Source: Planococcus citri (taxonomy: Eukaryota; Arthropoda; Insecta; Hemiptera; Pseudococcidae). Taken from it: a stretch of DNA of 64,000 nt. Position 1 is the first letter of the stretch. Each line of letters begins with the position of its first letter. The position numbers were made by a program, and so were the translations under genes. Below, piece by piece: positions 11,613 to 23,890 of the stretch. The stretch lies in contig NC_088680.1 of NCBI RefSeq assembly GCF_950023065.1, positions 71,647,350 to 71,711,349 on the forward strand, read 5' to 3'. The notes below the pieces were generated by a model. The model made no database searches. It had not been told where the DNA came from and was given only the letters and a program-made list of their open reading frames with translations.

Positions 11613-12322
11613 TAATTCGTAGTTCGCAAGTTGCGACACTATACGAAATATGAAGCGTTCGCAGATTCGTAAATTGACGAGTAATGGTATTTTATCCTAC
11701 TAGTAAAATAAAGTGATTTTTGACGATTTTTGAGGTTTATTTCCCGAGCAAAGCGAGGGAAGTAATTAAAAATCGCTGGAAATCACTTTATTTGACTAGT
11801 TGAATAACATATTTTATCCAAACGTGTGAAGAAAACGCGCATTTGATCACTCGAGCGACTAGCGAGAGTGAATAAAGTAGTGTTTTATTCTACTAGTAGG
11901 ATAAAAATTTTTACAAGTCCAAGTTACGAACATGCGAACACAGCAACAGTGTAATTTCAAGTTCGCAAGTTACGAACCTGCGAACGAAATTAGTACTATA
12001 TTCGCAGGTTCGCAAGTTGCGACACTACGAACCTGTATATGAAGCGTTCGCAGGTTCGCAAATTGACGAGTAAAAATTTTTACAATAAATAGGGGAAGTA
12101 AATGAACTGGAAAAGAGGAAAGGAAAAGGCGCGTTTTACTAACGAACAATTATTGTATCCTCCGTGATTTGAACACAGCAACGGAGTAATTTCAAGTTCG
12201 CAAGTTACGAACCTGCGAATAAGGTATGGTTAGTATTCGTAGGTTCGCAAGTTGCGAAACTACGAACCTGTGTATAAAGCGTTCGCAGGTTCGCAAATTA
12301 GCCAGTAACAATTTTTACTTTA
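11613..12322. repeat. Repeats of palindromic GTTCGCAAGTTACGAACCTGCGAA units
   Basis: Two full units lie at about 11941-12092 and 12176-12322. Each starts CAGCAAC, then GTAATTTCAAGTTCGCAAG, and ends GTTCGCAGGTTCGCAAATT then CAGTAA or GAGTAA with TTTTTAC. A right half-unit lies at 11613-11690. The TTCGCAAGTT/AACCTGCGAA words are near-reverse complements of one another, so each unit folds on itself. Confidence 0.65.
11691..11903. mobile_element. Small hairpin element with ends TTTTATCCTACTAGT
   Basis: The left end TTTTATCCTACTAGTAAAA is mirrored at 11884-11903 by ACTAGTAGGATAAAA. Inside, 11700-11799 forms a 100-bp hairpin (CTAGTAAAATAAAGTGATTT against AAATCACTTTATTTGACTAG). It interrupts the GACGAGTAA / AAATTTTTAC junction that is contiguous in the unit near 12070-12090, which supports insertion. 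No clear target duplication. Confidence 0.5.
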
Positions 12323-15039
12323 TAACTTGGTGCCAATTTGGAATTTTTTCTGTGCAAGAAATTCATGGAGGGGAGAGCCTGAAAACTACAAATTTTCAAT
12401 TTTTCCCTCGAAAAAGTACTGACCACCCCTCTTACTCCGAAAACATGTATCCAGCCTGCAGCTGGGCAGTCACACAATGGAGCGCTAGGGCTCTTCCATC
12501 ATGATTTTTGGGAAAATTCAACACAAAAATGGGTTCGCTGGCGTATTAAGTCGTACCCTCCCCCTCATATCCCCAAAAAGTTATATCCGTATTATGAAGG
12601 AGTTTGTTCCGTACCCATTGAACTACAGTTGGCGAAAAACGGTTCACATAATAAGGCGCAATGGAATCAAGTAACACCCCCTCCCGCGAAACACTGAGAA
12701 AAAATGAACTGTGATAGAATCGTTCAAAAGTGACTTTGTGAACTATTAAAATAGGCTGAAATTTCCCCGGCAATTAGGATATTTCAAAGAAAATATTTTT
12801 TGAGCATTATTGAAGAATTTTGAGCTCGATATTGGATCACGATTTTCAGAATTTTCCAACACTCGATTCGCAAAAATGAATTAAAATTCAAGCAGAAAAT
12901 TATAATTTTCCATCATAAACACAAAATAACGTCTGTTCTGACAAATTCTATCAAAAACTTTTTTCGGTTGGTCTGTAGACCAAGAATGATACCTACTCGT
13001 ACATAAAAAAAGGGGAAAATATAGATCGTGGTAAAGTAGACGTTAAAAGGAAGACGAACAGAGGAACAGAGGAACAGATGGCATGGAGTATGATGGGAGG
13101 ACGCGACAACAAAGTATTTACCCAATTCGTCGGCAGCTTTATTGTGTAAGCTCGACGATGAAACTCATTACGTATTTTATCGTGTTTTGTGGCGCTTAAT
13201 GCGGTGCCGTCTGCTGCGCGGCGCGGCGCTGCGGGGAAAAAATTTCAAAAGAGTAATTCCAGCCCAGCACATGTTTCCGACACGGCTATTTCGGCGTGGA
13301 CACGTTCAAAGCGCCGTGAATTACGAGGCTGAAACAGTTTTCAAGAAACCAAGCACGAACTAAAAAGCGCGAAATCTGCGAATAGAATACAAGCCGTCGG
13401 CGACGTCGCCGTTGGCCTTTTTCCTCGTCTTCAAATTTATTGCCAGCTCTATCTCGTACACATCTATTTTATACGTATAGCGTATAGATTGTACGTATAG
13501 GATACTCGTATCTGTAATATGTACCATGGACCGTGGACCTAATACTCAATACTGACGCGATAATTCGTTAACCGAGCCTAAGCCCGAGGCCGATGAGGCG
13601 AATTTTACCGCAAAATGTGTGCCCAGGATATCCAAGGATACAGTCGCGAGTACTTACGAGTATAACTACACTGTCGACGGCCCAAGCACTACTGCATGTC
13701 AGATTTGTGCCCTACTTACCGGGCTTCTCTATACGTATTGTACAATTTTCTAGCCAACTTATCCGTTTAATGGAGGAAAAAGTGGTAAAAAAATTTCTCT
13801 ATTGCGACATCGAGACGCTAAAGCGACGATTCTTTCAGCTTTATGGTTTTATTGTATCCGCAAGATTTCGCTTTTACGATAGGCCTATTATCAAAGCGGT
13901 CTTTCTCCCTTTCTCTCTAAATACACTCGCTCAACCATTAGTTGGCAATAAAAACCAATTCTCTTATTGTGTATGTCTATGTACGAGTACGAGAAGCTGC
14001 CTCCTTTAGGCATTGTTTTTCATCAGAATCAAATTATGTATTCGGCAGCACGGCATCGCATGCAGCGACAAAGGTCTATTCAAATTTCAAAGCTTGCCAA
14101 GGACGAAAAATTCAACTCTTCTCAACCACCGGAAAGTGCCTATCTCCGATGCCAAATTTTAATAAAATAATTCTGTCAATTATTCATCGTAGTTATCCGG
14201 ACGTATTTTTGGGAAACACTCGAATAGCCTGAGTGAGATTATCGCATCGAGGAACCCAATATCTGCTTGAAATCTTATAAAATAAAGATTTCAACAATTA
14301 CTTCCCGACTTCATTTCCTAAGTCTTCTAAATTACCAACTATCGCTTAAAAACTAATTGCCAACGCTGATCCATCTTGCAATAATTTTATAATGCCAAAA
14401 TGTTAATTTACATTTGGAAATCCGCGCTCGAATATATCTCAATTTGTCGAGATTAAATGTTCTGAAACAGAAGAAGATCGAAGAGTCGGATAAACGGCGC
14501 AGCGGGCGGGGCGACGACGACTAACAAAATTTTCCCTTTTTCCTTTTCGCTTCGCCAAACACATCTTAACAATGAATTATGAAAAAACAAACTATTCGCT
14601 GATAAGAGTTGAAATTGAGATATATGAAAAATTACAAAAATGCGGCGTGAAATATCGATTCATTTTAATTTCAATTTTGGGCACGAGCTCTCGTTCATAA
14701 TTAATTCTCCTCTCTCGCAGAATAAGTGGATACGGGATGGGGTCAGACAGTACCCAACATTGATGTTTCTTCGGAAAAATTCGCAAACGTCATATCAGGA
14801 AAAACTGACGAATTTTATCAAATTTTTAAGAAATTTAGTCAAAAGTGTACTAAACATTACTACAATAAATAAGCATAAAATGACATTGGAACATTTGAAA
14901 AGCATTAAAACCATACAAAATCACCAAAAATTGAGCAAATTTCTTTTCCTATCTAGGGTTGAAACGTACTACTTATCCAACCTCGCGAGAATCGCTCGGA
15001 TGTAAAAATAAGTACTTCCACCCTCGTTCAGGAAAAATT
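12323..15039. other. Unannotated sequence with a small GC-rich island
   Basis: A short GC-rich island lies at about 13190-13245. An ATG-led frame at 13593-14009 encodes 138 unfamiliar residues without domain signals, and another at 14640-15005 gives 121. I could not support either as a gene. Confidence 0.4.
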
Positions 15040-15165
15040 ACTTCATTAAACTCGGAGAAAAAGTGATTTTGAACTCGTGTGAGTTGTTCCCCTCACTTCG
15101 TTCGGGTCACAAACCTCACCCTCGTCAAAAATCACTTTTTCGGCCCTCGTTGTGTAATATACTAT
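15040..15165. repeat. Hairpin sequence related in style to that at 11700
   Basis: AAAAAGTGATTTTGA at about 15057 pairs with TCAAAAATCACTTTTT ending about 15140. Outside this, ACTCGGAG pairs loosely with the CGGCCCTCGT side. The loop holds TGTTCCCCTCACTTCG. The AAGTGATTTT/AAAATCACTT arms resemble the hairpin at 11700-11799. Confidence 0.45.
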
Positions 15166-15284
15166 TAAAATTTGTCGAAACTTGACAAAATTTGCATAAA
15201 ACATCGTGAAAACAAATCTATAAAAATTACATCAACACACTAACATGAACCTTGACCTTCGGCGAAAATTGCATAAAATATTTA

Positions 15285-18113
15285 GTCCGGCATATGACAA
15301 TAGGAATAATAGCACCCTCCCCCCTTCCATCTACGCAAATCGATGAGGCAAATTTCTTCTTAAAAGGAACATTCTAAGGAACATTTTAAACCTGTCCTCT
15401 AATTAATAGAAATTTTGATGAAACGTTGTTTGGACATCTTTAAAAAAATGTTGGACCCAAAAATCAAAAATTTTCAAAAAGATACTGAAAGCCCCAAAAT
15501 GACTTGAACCTAGCATCAATCGACTTAATAGCGTGTTTAAGTCGGAGTGCAGCGTAAATTTTGGATTTCCAATTTCATTTGATGAGATTTAGTGGAAATT
15601 TCAAGTTTCAAAAATCTGCCGGAGTCTCGAAAACTGCTCAAAATGGGGTTGAACCCGTTTCCAATCGATTTAGCAGGTTGAAAATAGTAGTCCGGCATAT
15701 GACAATAGGAGTAATTGCACACCCCCCCCCCCGTCGATCGTCCGGGACAACTTTTTTCTTAAAGGGGACATGCTAAGGAACATTTTAAAGAAAACTTGCC
15801 CAAAAAAAAATTGGCCTTACTTACAAAATGGCGGCCACTTTGATTGACAGGTCAGCCGAAATCGCAGATTTTGCATTTCAACATAGGACTTGCACGAAAT
15901 TTTTCAAACCTTACAAAGGTAGATCGAAAGATCATGCAAAAATTTATCACCTGTCAAAATTTCAAGTGATAAAGTGTGTTTTTCGATTTTTGTGGAATTT
16001 TTGAAAATCGAATTCGGGCCAAAAATGAGGAAAAAAATCAAAATTTTACCAAATTGACCGAGAAAGCTGAAATTTGGAATATACCCTATTTTCGACATCT
16101 GGAGCCTCCAGCAAATTTTTGAAACTCGAAATTCCCACAAAGTTCCATCAAATTGGAGTTGTAAAGCTGAAATTTATTCTGAAAACTAATTTCAATACGC
16201 TACGAAGTACTGCTAGTAAATTTCTAGTCATTTTGGAGCCTCCAGCGACTTTTTGAAAATTCCTGAAGCCTCCAGCACATGTTTGAAATTTTAAATTTTC
16301 ACAAAATTTCAACAAATGGAGATGGAAAGCTGAAATTTACTCAACACTCCAATTTTAACACCCTCTGAAGACGACTTCAAGTGAGTTCAAGTCATTTTAG
16401 AGCCTCCAGCGACTTTTTTGAAAATTACTGGAGCCTCCAGTAGATTTTTGAAACTTGAAATTTCCCCAAAATTTCATCAAACTGAGATGGAGAGTCGAAA
16501 TTCACTCTGCAGACTAATTTCAATACTCTACGAAGTTGACTGCTGGTGGATTTCAAGTCGTTTTGGAGACTCCAGCGACTTTTTGAAAGGTTATATGGCC
16601 TTTTTTCGGAAAATAGAAATTTCCTAAAAGTAGCTGGAAGCTTCAAAACCATTTGAAACCACCATGTAGTCTGCGAAGTACATTTAAGCTTGCCAACTCC
16701 ATTTGATAAATTAATGTTGGGGAAATTTCAAGTTTCAAAAATCTACTGGAGGCTCCAGTAATTTTCAAAAAAGGTCGCTGGAGGCTCTAAAATGGCTTGA
16801 ACCCATCTGAAGTCGTCTTCAGAGGGTGTTAAAATTGGAGTGTAGAGTAAATTTCAGCTTTCCATCTCAGTTTGATGAAACTTTGTAAAAATTTAAAGTT
16901 TCAAAAATCTACTGGAGGCTCCAGTAATTTTCAAAAAAGTCGCTGGAGGCTCTAAAATGACTTGAACACACCTGAAGTCGTCTTCAGAGTTTGCTAAAAT
17001 AAGTTTGCAGAATAAATTTCGACTCTCTATCTCAGTTTGATGAAATTTTGAGAAAATTTCAAGTTTCAAAAATCTACTGGAGGCTCCAGGAATTTTCAAA
17101 AAAGTCGCTGGAGGCTCCAAAACGACTTAAAATTCACCTGCAGTACTTCGTAGCGTATTGAATATAGTTTTTAGAATAAATTTCAGCTTTACAGCTCCAA
17201 TTTGGTGGAATTTTGTGGGAATTTCGAGTTTCAAAAATCTGCTGGAGGCTCCAGAACTGCTCAAAACGGATTGAAACCGTTTCCAATCGATTTGGCATGT
17301 CGAAAATAGGGTGTATTCCAAATTTCAGTCTTCTTGGTCAATTTGGTAAAATTTTGATTTTTTCCCTCATTTTTGGCCTTCGATTTTTAAAAATTCACCA
17401 AAAATCGAAAAACGCACTTTAGCACTTGAAATTTGGACAGGTGATAAATTTTTGCATGATCTTTCGATTTACTTTTGTAAAGTTTGAAAAATTTCGTGCA
17501 AGTCTTATGTTGAAACGCGAAATCTGAGATTTCGGCTGACCTGTCAGTCAAACTGGCCGCCATTTTGTAAGTAAGGCCAACTTTTTTTTGGGCAAGTTGG
17601 CTTTAAAATGTTCCTTAGGATGTCCCCTTCAAGAAAGAAGTTGTCCCGGAGGATCGGCGGGGGGGGGGTGCAATTACTCCTATTGTCATATGCCGGACTA
17701 TAGTGTGTATATTCCAAATTTCAGCTTTCGTAGGCCAATTTGGTAAAATTTTGATATCCTTTCTCATTTTTGGTTAAAATTTGGTTTTCAAAAATTTGCC
17801 AAAAATCTAAAAATACACTTCAGCGCTTAAAATTTCGTCTACTGATGAATTTTCGCATGCTCTTTCGATTCAGCTCCGTCCAGTTAAAAAAATTTCGTGC
17901 GTGTCCCATTAATACGTTGGCATACAAAATCTGGAATTTCCGCTGACCTGTCAACCAAAATGGCAGTCATTTTGTTAGTAAGGCCAAATTTTTTTTTTGG
18001 CAAGTTTGCTTTATGTTCCTCAGGATGTCCACTTCACGAAAAAAATTATTTTAGAGGATAGGCTACGGAAGGGGGGGTGGTGGTGCAATTATTCCTTTTG
18101 TCGTATGCCGGAC
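15285..18113. mobile_element. Older family A fold-back element, split by a younger copy
   Basis: The left half, 15285-15687, starts GTCCGGCATATGACAATAGG and stops at GGTTGAAAATAG. The right half, 17701-18113, resumes with TGTGTATATTCCAAATTTCA and ends TCGTATGCCGGAC. In intact copies these two sequences are adjacent (CGAAAATAGGGTGTATTCC). TA flanks the outer ends at 15283-15284 and 18114-18115. The halves are much more diverged from each other and from sister copies than the inserted element is, so the order of events is clear. Confidence 0.75.
15690..17698. mobile_element. Younger family A fold-back element inserted in the older one
   Basis: It runs from GTCCGGCATATGACAATAGG to its inverted copy ending TGCCGGAC, with TA at 15688-15689 and 17699-17700. 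The arms carry the standard series: C tract, GGGGACATGCTAAGG, AAAATGGCGGCCAC, GGTCAGCCGAAATCGCAG, then several CTGGAG(C/G)CTCCAG modules, then the mirror order. On the left arm the phrase around TCGATTTGGCATGTC present on the right (near 17288) is missing, so the mirror symmetry is imperfect. No transposase. Confidence 0.8.
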
Positions 18114-20797
18114 TAATCGCCAAGATGTGAGAAATCCTACTCCCTCGACATTTCACACAGAAATTCGCTCCAAATTACCAAATTCCTTTGAAAACCTGCA
18201 GCAGAAAATTCACAAAAATCTGGGAAATCGCTCGAAAGCTCATTTAAAATGTATGAAAAATTCCTCGAAAGTGAAATCGTATAGCAAATCCGATTCTCGA
18301 TTTTAGCACGCGAAATACGGGAATTATTTTCGGCAAATTCCATATTCAACGGAACACGTACGGTAGAAAAGCTTCGCGTACTAATTATTTTTGCAAATAA
18401 TCTGTCATTCGGTTGGAACGTTGGAACCCTACTCAAAATCAAACGCTGCACACCTCTTTACAGGGAAACTGGGACGTAGCTGTAAAGGTATAATTACATA
18501 AGTAATAAATTAATTGAATTTCGCGCCAGAAAGGTTTATTAGCAGCCTATACGGTCACAAACGGAATGACAATTTTTCACCGTGGAAATTTCGAAAGATA
18601 CGTATACGAGTATAAGGTTTACGATATTTTTTTTAAAAAAAAGTTTCGCACTAATTGCGAAAGGTTTCATTGACAACGCGTTAAGCGAATGTGTAGGAAA
18701 ATACGAGTATACAACGGTATCCGTGCCCTATTTTGCGATTTCTTTGATGTGCCCTCGATCGAATTCCGTACACCGAGTTTGAAACGAGAGGATAGCTCAC
18801 TTCGGTAATTACTAATTGGTATAGACAGTGCAGAAGGTAGACTACGCAGTTTTCCTGAAGGTGTCAAATGACAATTAAAATGTGCTATCGATACCTATTA
18901 CCTATACTCTCGAATAGGTACACTAACCAACGGGTATCGATGAGGAGAAGGAGGAGTGAGCATTTTTTAGAAACATTAACACTCACAAATACATCGAATG
19001 CGTAGGTGTAATTCATTTTTAATGGCGTAAAAAAACCAACCTCCGAGAAAGCAGCTTTTTCAAAATGATTCGCAGAGTTCAAAATGCCAGTCGAGTACCT
19101 GCAACCCTCTTTCACCATATTTAGCACTTGAGAAGCTCGTACCAAAAAAAAAATATATATTTTTTCGAAAGTCTAATCGATCATTTATACTTGAACGAAA
19201 TGTAAGCACTATAAGCAGTAAGTAAGTACCACGGTAGGGGTGTTTTGACAATGAGAAAAATCCTCGTTCGCGTTGGCTTTTTGCAAAAACAGTGGTTCAC
19301 CTGTTCCTTCTGAAGAGAAAAGTAAGGTTATACCCGCGGACGCGGACACGGACAGAACGATATGCTCGATTATTGATTTTTATCTACAAGTTGAGAGTCA
19401 GAGTCGCCGTTCGTTCTAGCGTGTTCCTTGAATTCGATATTTTAGCGCACGAAAACGTTTTTTTAACCCCGCAGGGCTTCTAACATTTTCAACTTTTCAA
19501 TGTCACATGATAAAATTACTTTCATTTTTACCATTTTTCTCCTCTCGTCGTTTCTAACAAAGATGAATCAAATTCTCTTTGTCGGTAGGTAAACGCGAAA
19601 ACGTAATAAGAATTTCATTCCCTCTTCACATACCATATAGTGGCTGAAATTTCAAAGTTGAAGGACGATAGTCAAAAATAGTCATCGATGGTATTTTTCA
19701 TTTAAAACATCTCAGCAAAGGCAACTTTCCGTCTCTATTAGGTAAACTAAAAACCAGGAAAAAATATGTACTACAGCCAGCCACTTAAAAATTCTCACTG
19801 CTTCGGTCAAATCTGCGTCGCTCGTGGAGATTTGAAAAATACGCGCGACTAAAATTCAACGAGACTACGACGAAAGACCAAATTAAATTTCAAACGCGAC
19901 GAAAATCGAAAACTAAAAATATAAAACGAGTGGGGTGAGATGAAATGGGGTGCGGCAAGATGACGAGTTGATTTGCTAAAATATACGGCGGAAGTAAATT
20001 TTCCAAAATGGATGTTTGATTAGTATTAAAATTATACAGTCGATTGAGCGGTAGAAGAATACGCCGGGTTCTTTTTTTTCGGATCGATTTTTAAAAGGCG
20101 GCAGTTTCGCCGTTTTACAGCGAAAATTTTTGCTAAAGTAATCAAGAAGGGACTCGACCCGACCCGACCCGGATGCTGCCGGTTAATTTTAAAGGTGCGC
20201 TTCTTCGAGTGTACTGTACGCAAAAAGTAATGGTAAATGTGATTTATGGCGCACTGAAGAGGAGGCGGATGCGTCTGTATAGTGTATATACGGTACGAGT
20301 ATAAAGCTACGAGAAGTTTTAAACGTTTTCGTTTATTCGTGTTGGAAATAATCCAACAGAGTAGATCCTCAAATTAGCGAGAACAAAGTTACCATGTTTG
20401 ACGATGTCTTAGCACGACTAGGACTGCCGCATATCGCGGCTTAAATAAGTTCTATATGGTACTTGGTAGTTTCAAATGCGCGTTTCGTATTTCAGCCATT
20501 GATATACTTAAGGAAAAGAAACAAAGCACCGACATGCCAGCGCCAACCCTTTCAATCAATAAATCAACCCATCAAATGCAGCAAACTGGTTACTTACAAG
20601 GTTGCAACCAGATTGAAATTCCTCGTAAGAGGTGTTTCCATTAAAATTTTAGATACGTTGTGATTTGTGGGGAAGGAAAGGAAGGGTCCGGAAAAGCATG
20701 ATGAGATCTATTCTATAGTATCTTATCTCGTCTCAAAATTCCAAAATGAAATTTGACTCCACATTACAGATTCTTCAAACTTTCAATTACCTGTATC
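18114..20797. other. Unannotated sequence, nothing identified
   Basis: Probably low-copy sequence: no repeat seen elsewhere in the window, only short frames, with TACGAGTA words (for example at 18605). Confidence 0.4.
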
Positions 20798-21177
20798 CAG
20801 GGCTGTAAGGTAATTTATGTTGGTACATTACAGCGGTATTTTACCAAAAGTTTATTACCGTATTTTACCATAATTTACCAAACAGCCAAATTGAACACTT
20901 TTTTTTCATCTTTCCTTCATAAATTTCCTTTCCATGGAAATTTAGATTTGAAAATTACCAAAAATTTTCCTCATAAAGTTCCAAAAAATGTTCATGGAAA
21001 ATTCCCTATAATCTGTAATAACACCTAAAACAGATGAAAATTTACTTCAGAGGCAGGTCAGAAGTTCAGAACTTCGAAGTCAAACTACAAATAACTCTTC
21101 ATATCCAAAATGGTAAAATACCGTATTTTACTGCTGTATTTTACCAGCGAATAAATTACGGTAATTTAACAGCCCTG
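20798..21177. mobile_element. hAT-like miniature element, CAGGGCTGTAA family, copy 1
   Basis: It begins CAGGGCTGTAAGGTAATTT and ends TACGGTAATTTAACAGCCCTG-like (last 20: ACGGTAATTTAACAGCCCTG). The interior is rich in TTTTACC/GGTAAAAT words. A second copy lies inverted at 53539-53948. Flanks CCTGTATC and CCTAGGTA share only the first three bases, so the target duplication is not clean here. It has no coding capacity. Confidence 0.65.
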
Positions 21178-21479
21178 CCTAGGTACATATATCTCAGCTT
21201 TCTGCGAAAATTTTCAAAATTTTTAAAAGTAATATTTTCATATTTACAAAAAATGATATTTTTCATAAAACAACCCTGAAGCACAATTTCCAAAATAACT
21301 TTTTTTTTCAAAAAAAAAATTCTCATCTTTTCATTTTTGACCAAAAATTATTTTAGATTTGAAAAGTATGCCACTCATGCATTTGTAAATTGCCTGGAAA
21401 ATCATTTTATATTTTTTCTCAAATTTTTGAATTTTGGCTTCAAAACTGTTTGACGTAATATAGGTAAGTACCTATTATT

Positions 21480-22700
21480 TAGAATGTTCTCATCTGTCAT
21501 CTTCTGTCGTCGTCATCGTGGTCGCGCTCCTTTACAGGAGATAGCGTATATGTCCATCTATATGAGCTGGTATCTAGCGTATCTGATCATTTCTTTCAGA
21601 GTCTTACAGGGAGAGTTGGCTGGTGAGTTTTGTTATGAGTATACATATTTTGTGCGTTTATGTCGTCTTCGTGAGGTTGGTGTTTCCAATACCTCCTGGG
21701 GTATCGGCTCATAGAGCAATTAGTAGCTGTGTGTTTGCTACGTATTTTTATGATACACAGATACGCATACAGATTTTATAATGCACTATTGGCAGCTGCA
21801 TTGAGTGGTGTTTATTATGAGGGGTTATCTTAGCGACCATGGGTGCCAGAGGCAAGGGTTCTCCCACTTATTTGAGTACAAATATACCAGCAAAGAGTTG
21901 GGCTGAGCACAGAGATCTTAGTCATTATAAGACTTTGTTGAAGTAAGTAAGTACATACTCGTATAGTGCATGGCCTGGTGGCTGCTATTTTTCCTTGGTT
22001 GCCAAGAGATACCTGCTCCATTGACGTTGTATTGACAATTATGATTTTGATACCAGTATTACACAAATAAGTAAGTTATCTTACTGAGTACACTGATATA
22101 TGAATACTTGTTAGAATATGTTTTGCTTTAGCTATTTGAATGATATCATGGTGCATTGCGCACACAATGTAACTAGATATGATTTTAATTGAGACAGTGA
22201 TTGTAATTAGTACAGTGGTCGCCTTTTGATACGCGCATTGTATGTCTTGTCAGTGAGTCAGGACCCTGTGGGGAACTTAAAGAGGTACCACTGTGCAGTA
22301 TGTGTGACTAGCCATACAGGTGACAATGTGGCCTCTTAGATAAACCTGTGTTGGTGCCTAGGGCGTCGCTGCACGACGCTGTTAGTTGGCCATTGAAGAT
22401 CATTCCGTTATACTGACACTGATGGGTGAACCACGGGTAGAATTGGTACTGTGGTCCAAAGCATCCCCACAGTTGGCCGTGGCTGAGACGGAGGTCTTTA
22501 AGAATTGATTGAGATTGAGATATTTACGAGTTATCTACAAGTTATTTACGAGCCTTGCATGATCTATGAGTAGTAGGTATGTGTGTGTACTCAAAAGCGA
22601 TTATTTTTATTGCAGATCGCTTATCATCCATCCAAGTTCCAGCTAAACCAGAACTCTGGACCCAACAACCTCAATTGATTGCTTGATTGATTTACAATAT
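21480..22700. other. Compositionally distinct, G/T-rich segment of unknown nature
   Basis: Unlike its surroundings, this stretch has few A/T homopolymers and many GTG/TGT words. It holds a small stem GCGTCG-CTGCA-CGACGC near 22365-22381. It also holds acceptor-like sites (TCTTACAGGG at about 21602-21611, TTTTATTGCAGATCG near 22610) and a donor-like GTGAGT at 21624. It could be a non-coding transcript, a solo LTR or an old element. No open frame over 80 residues could be recognised. Confidence 0.3.
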
Positions 22701-23010
22701 CAATTTATATAATTGGCATATTCTTTTGATAACATTTTATTTTACCTGATAATTATGTTTGATAATTAATAAATAGTCATGTGGTTTGTAATGGCTATTT
22801 CCTGACATATTTTCAAACTAGGTACTTACTTTTTCAGAGTATATTTTTACACTTCTTATTTTAGAAATCAGGATAGAAAAAATATGTACCAATTTTGAAC
22901 ATTTTCTCAAATCCCAAATTGAAATTATTTTGAGCCGACCTCAATTTTTTTCAATCCGCTTAAGGATGTTATACTCCTTCCTATGTAATGAAATTTTCCA
23001 ATTTCCATTT

Positions 23011-23481
23011 GGGTCATTCCATGTCAACTCAACCAACGTTTTTGAGTCATGTCTTTCGATTTCGCTCAAATTTTTTTAGAACATATACCCACCCAGTAAG
23101 TAATAACCCCGCAATCAGTTTGGTCCCAGCCCCCTCAGGGGGTGGCTGGGGGGGTCCTATTATTTTTACATTGTCTCGAGGTACTCAACTTCAACAGCCC
23201 ATTCCTCCAAAACTATGATACTTTGATCAAAACTGATTTCACAGTTTGAAAGGGCATTGCATTTAGAACATTTTAAGCATTTTGAAATTTTCAAAAGTCA
23301 ACAAATTTCAAAATGGCGCTGTAAGTGGGAGCTACTATTTAAAAGTTTGAAAAAATTTCCATAGATGAACCTTTTGATGCTTTTTCGAAATATTCAAGTT
23401 TCGAGATGGGATCTCTTGATGGAGGGGGAGCACCCCCACCCCCAATTATGGGTGAAACTTTTGAAAGAAAATCTGAGGCAT
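23011..23481. repeat. Start of a GGGTCATTCCA-type dispersed repeat
   Basis: GGGTCATTCCATGTCAACTC at 23011 opens a stretch that leads into the 130-bp array. A related end in reverse orientation lies at 28100-28125 (GGGTCATTCCAAGTCAGATC on the - strand). The interior shares TGTGACATATC and CGCT words with 27620-27680. Confidence 0.4.
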
Positions 23482-23890
23482 GTGACATATCGAATTCTAT
23501 GTTTTTGGTGACGCTGAACACGAAAATGACGTCAGATTTTTGATAGGACCTCATCCATGGCTCCCAGCACCTCCCCAAAAGGGGTAAGAGTTCAAAAAAG
23601 TGTTTTGTTCGTGCGACACATGGAATAGTATGTTTTTGGTGACGCTGAACACGAATATGACGTCAGATTTTTGATTGGACCCGTTCACGGACCCCAGCAC
23701 CTCTCTAAAGGAGGTAACCCCCAAAAACATGGTTACCTTCGTGTGACACATGAAACAGTATGTATTCGATATCGCTGAACACGAATATTGCCACAGTTTT
23801 TTTAATCGACTTCACCCATGGTCCCCAGAACCTCCCCCAAATGGTTGGGAGCCGTGGATGGAGTCCAATCAAAAATCTGACGTCAAAAAG
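23482..23890. repeat. Tandem array, unit about 130 bp, three copies
   Basis: CGCTGAACACGAA recurs with its CTG at 23514, 23645 and 23775 (spacing 131 and 130). Each is preceded by GTGACA-type and GTATGT words and followed by TGACGTCAGATTTTT and CCCCAGCACCTC or a variant. The phrase CACGAATATGACGTCAG also appears in the large fold-back at 30361-30377. Confidence 0.7.

Noticed and set aside
13593..14009. ATG-led open frame of 138 residues
   Set aside because: No recognisable domain, plain AT-rich composition, and overlapping open frames in the same region; not enough to call a gene.
14640..15005. ATG-led open frame of 121 residues
   Set aside because: Basic, Leu/Ile/Lys-rich peptide typical of random AT-rich DNA; no family resemblance.
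11700..15150. Short-period direct repeats that might suggest a CRISPR array
   Set aside because: The repeats are hairpin arms and palindromic units, not regularly spaced identical repeats with unique spacers, and the genome is eukaryotic.
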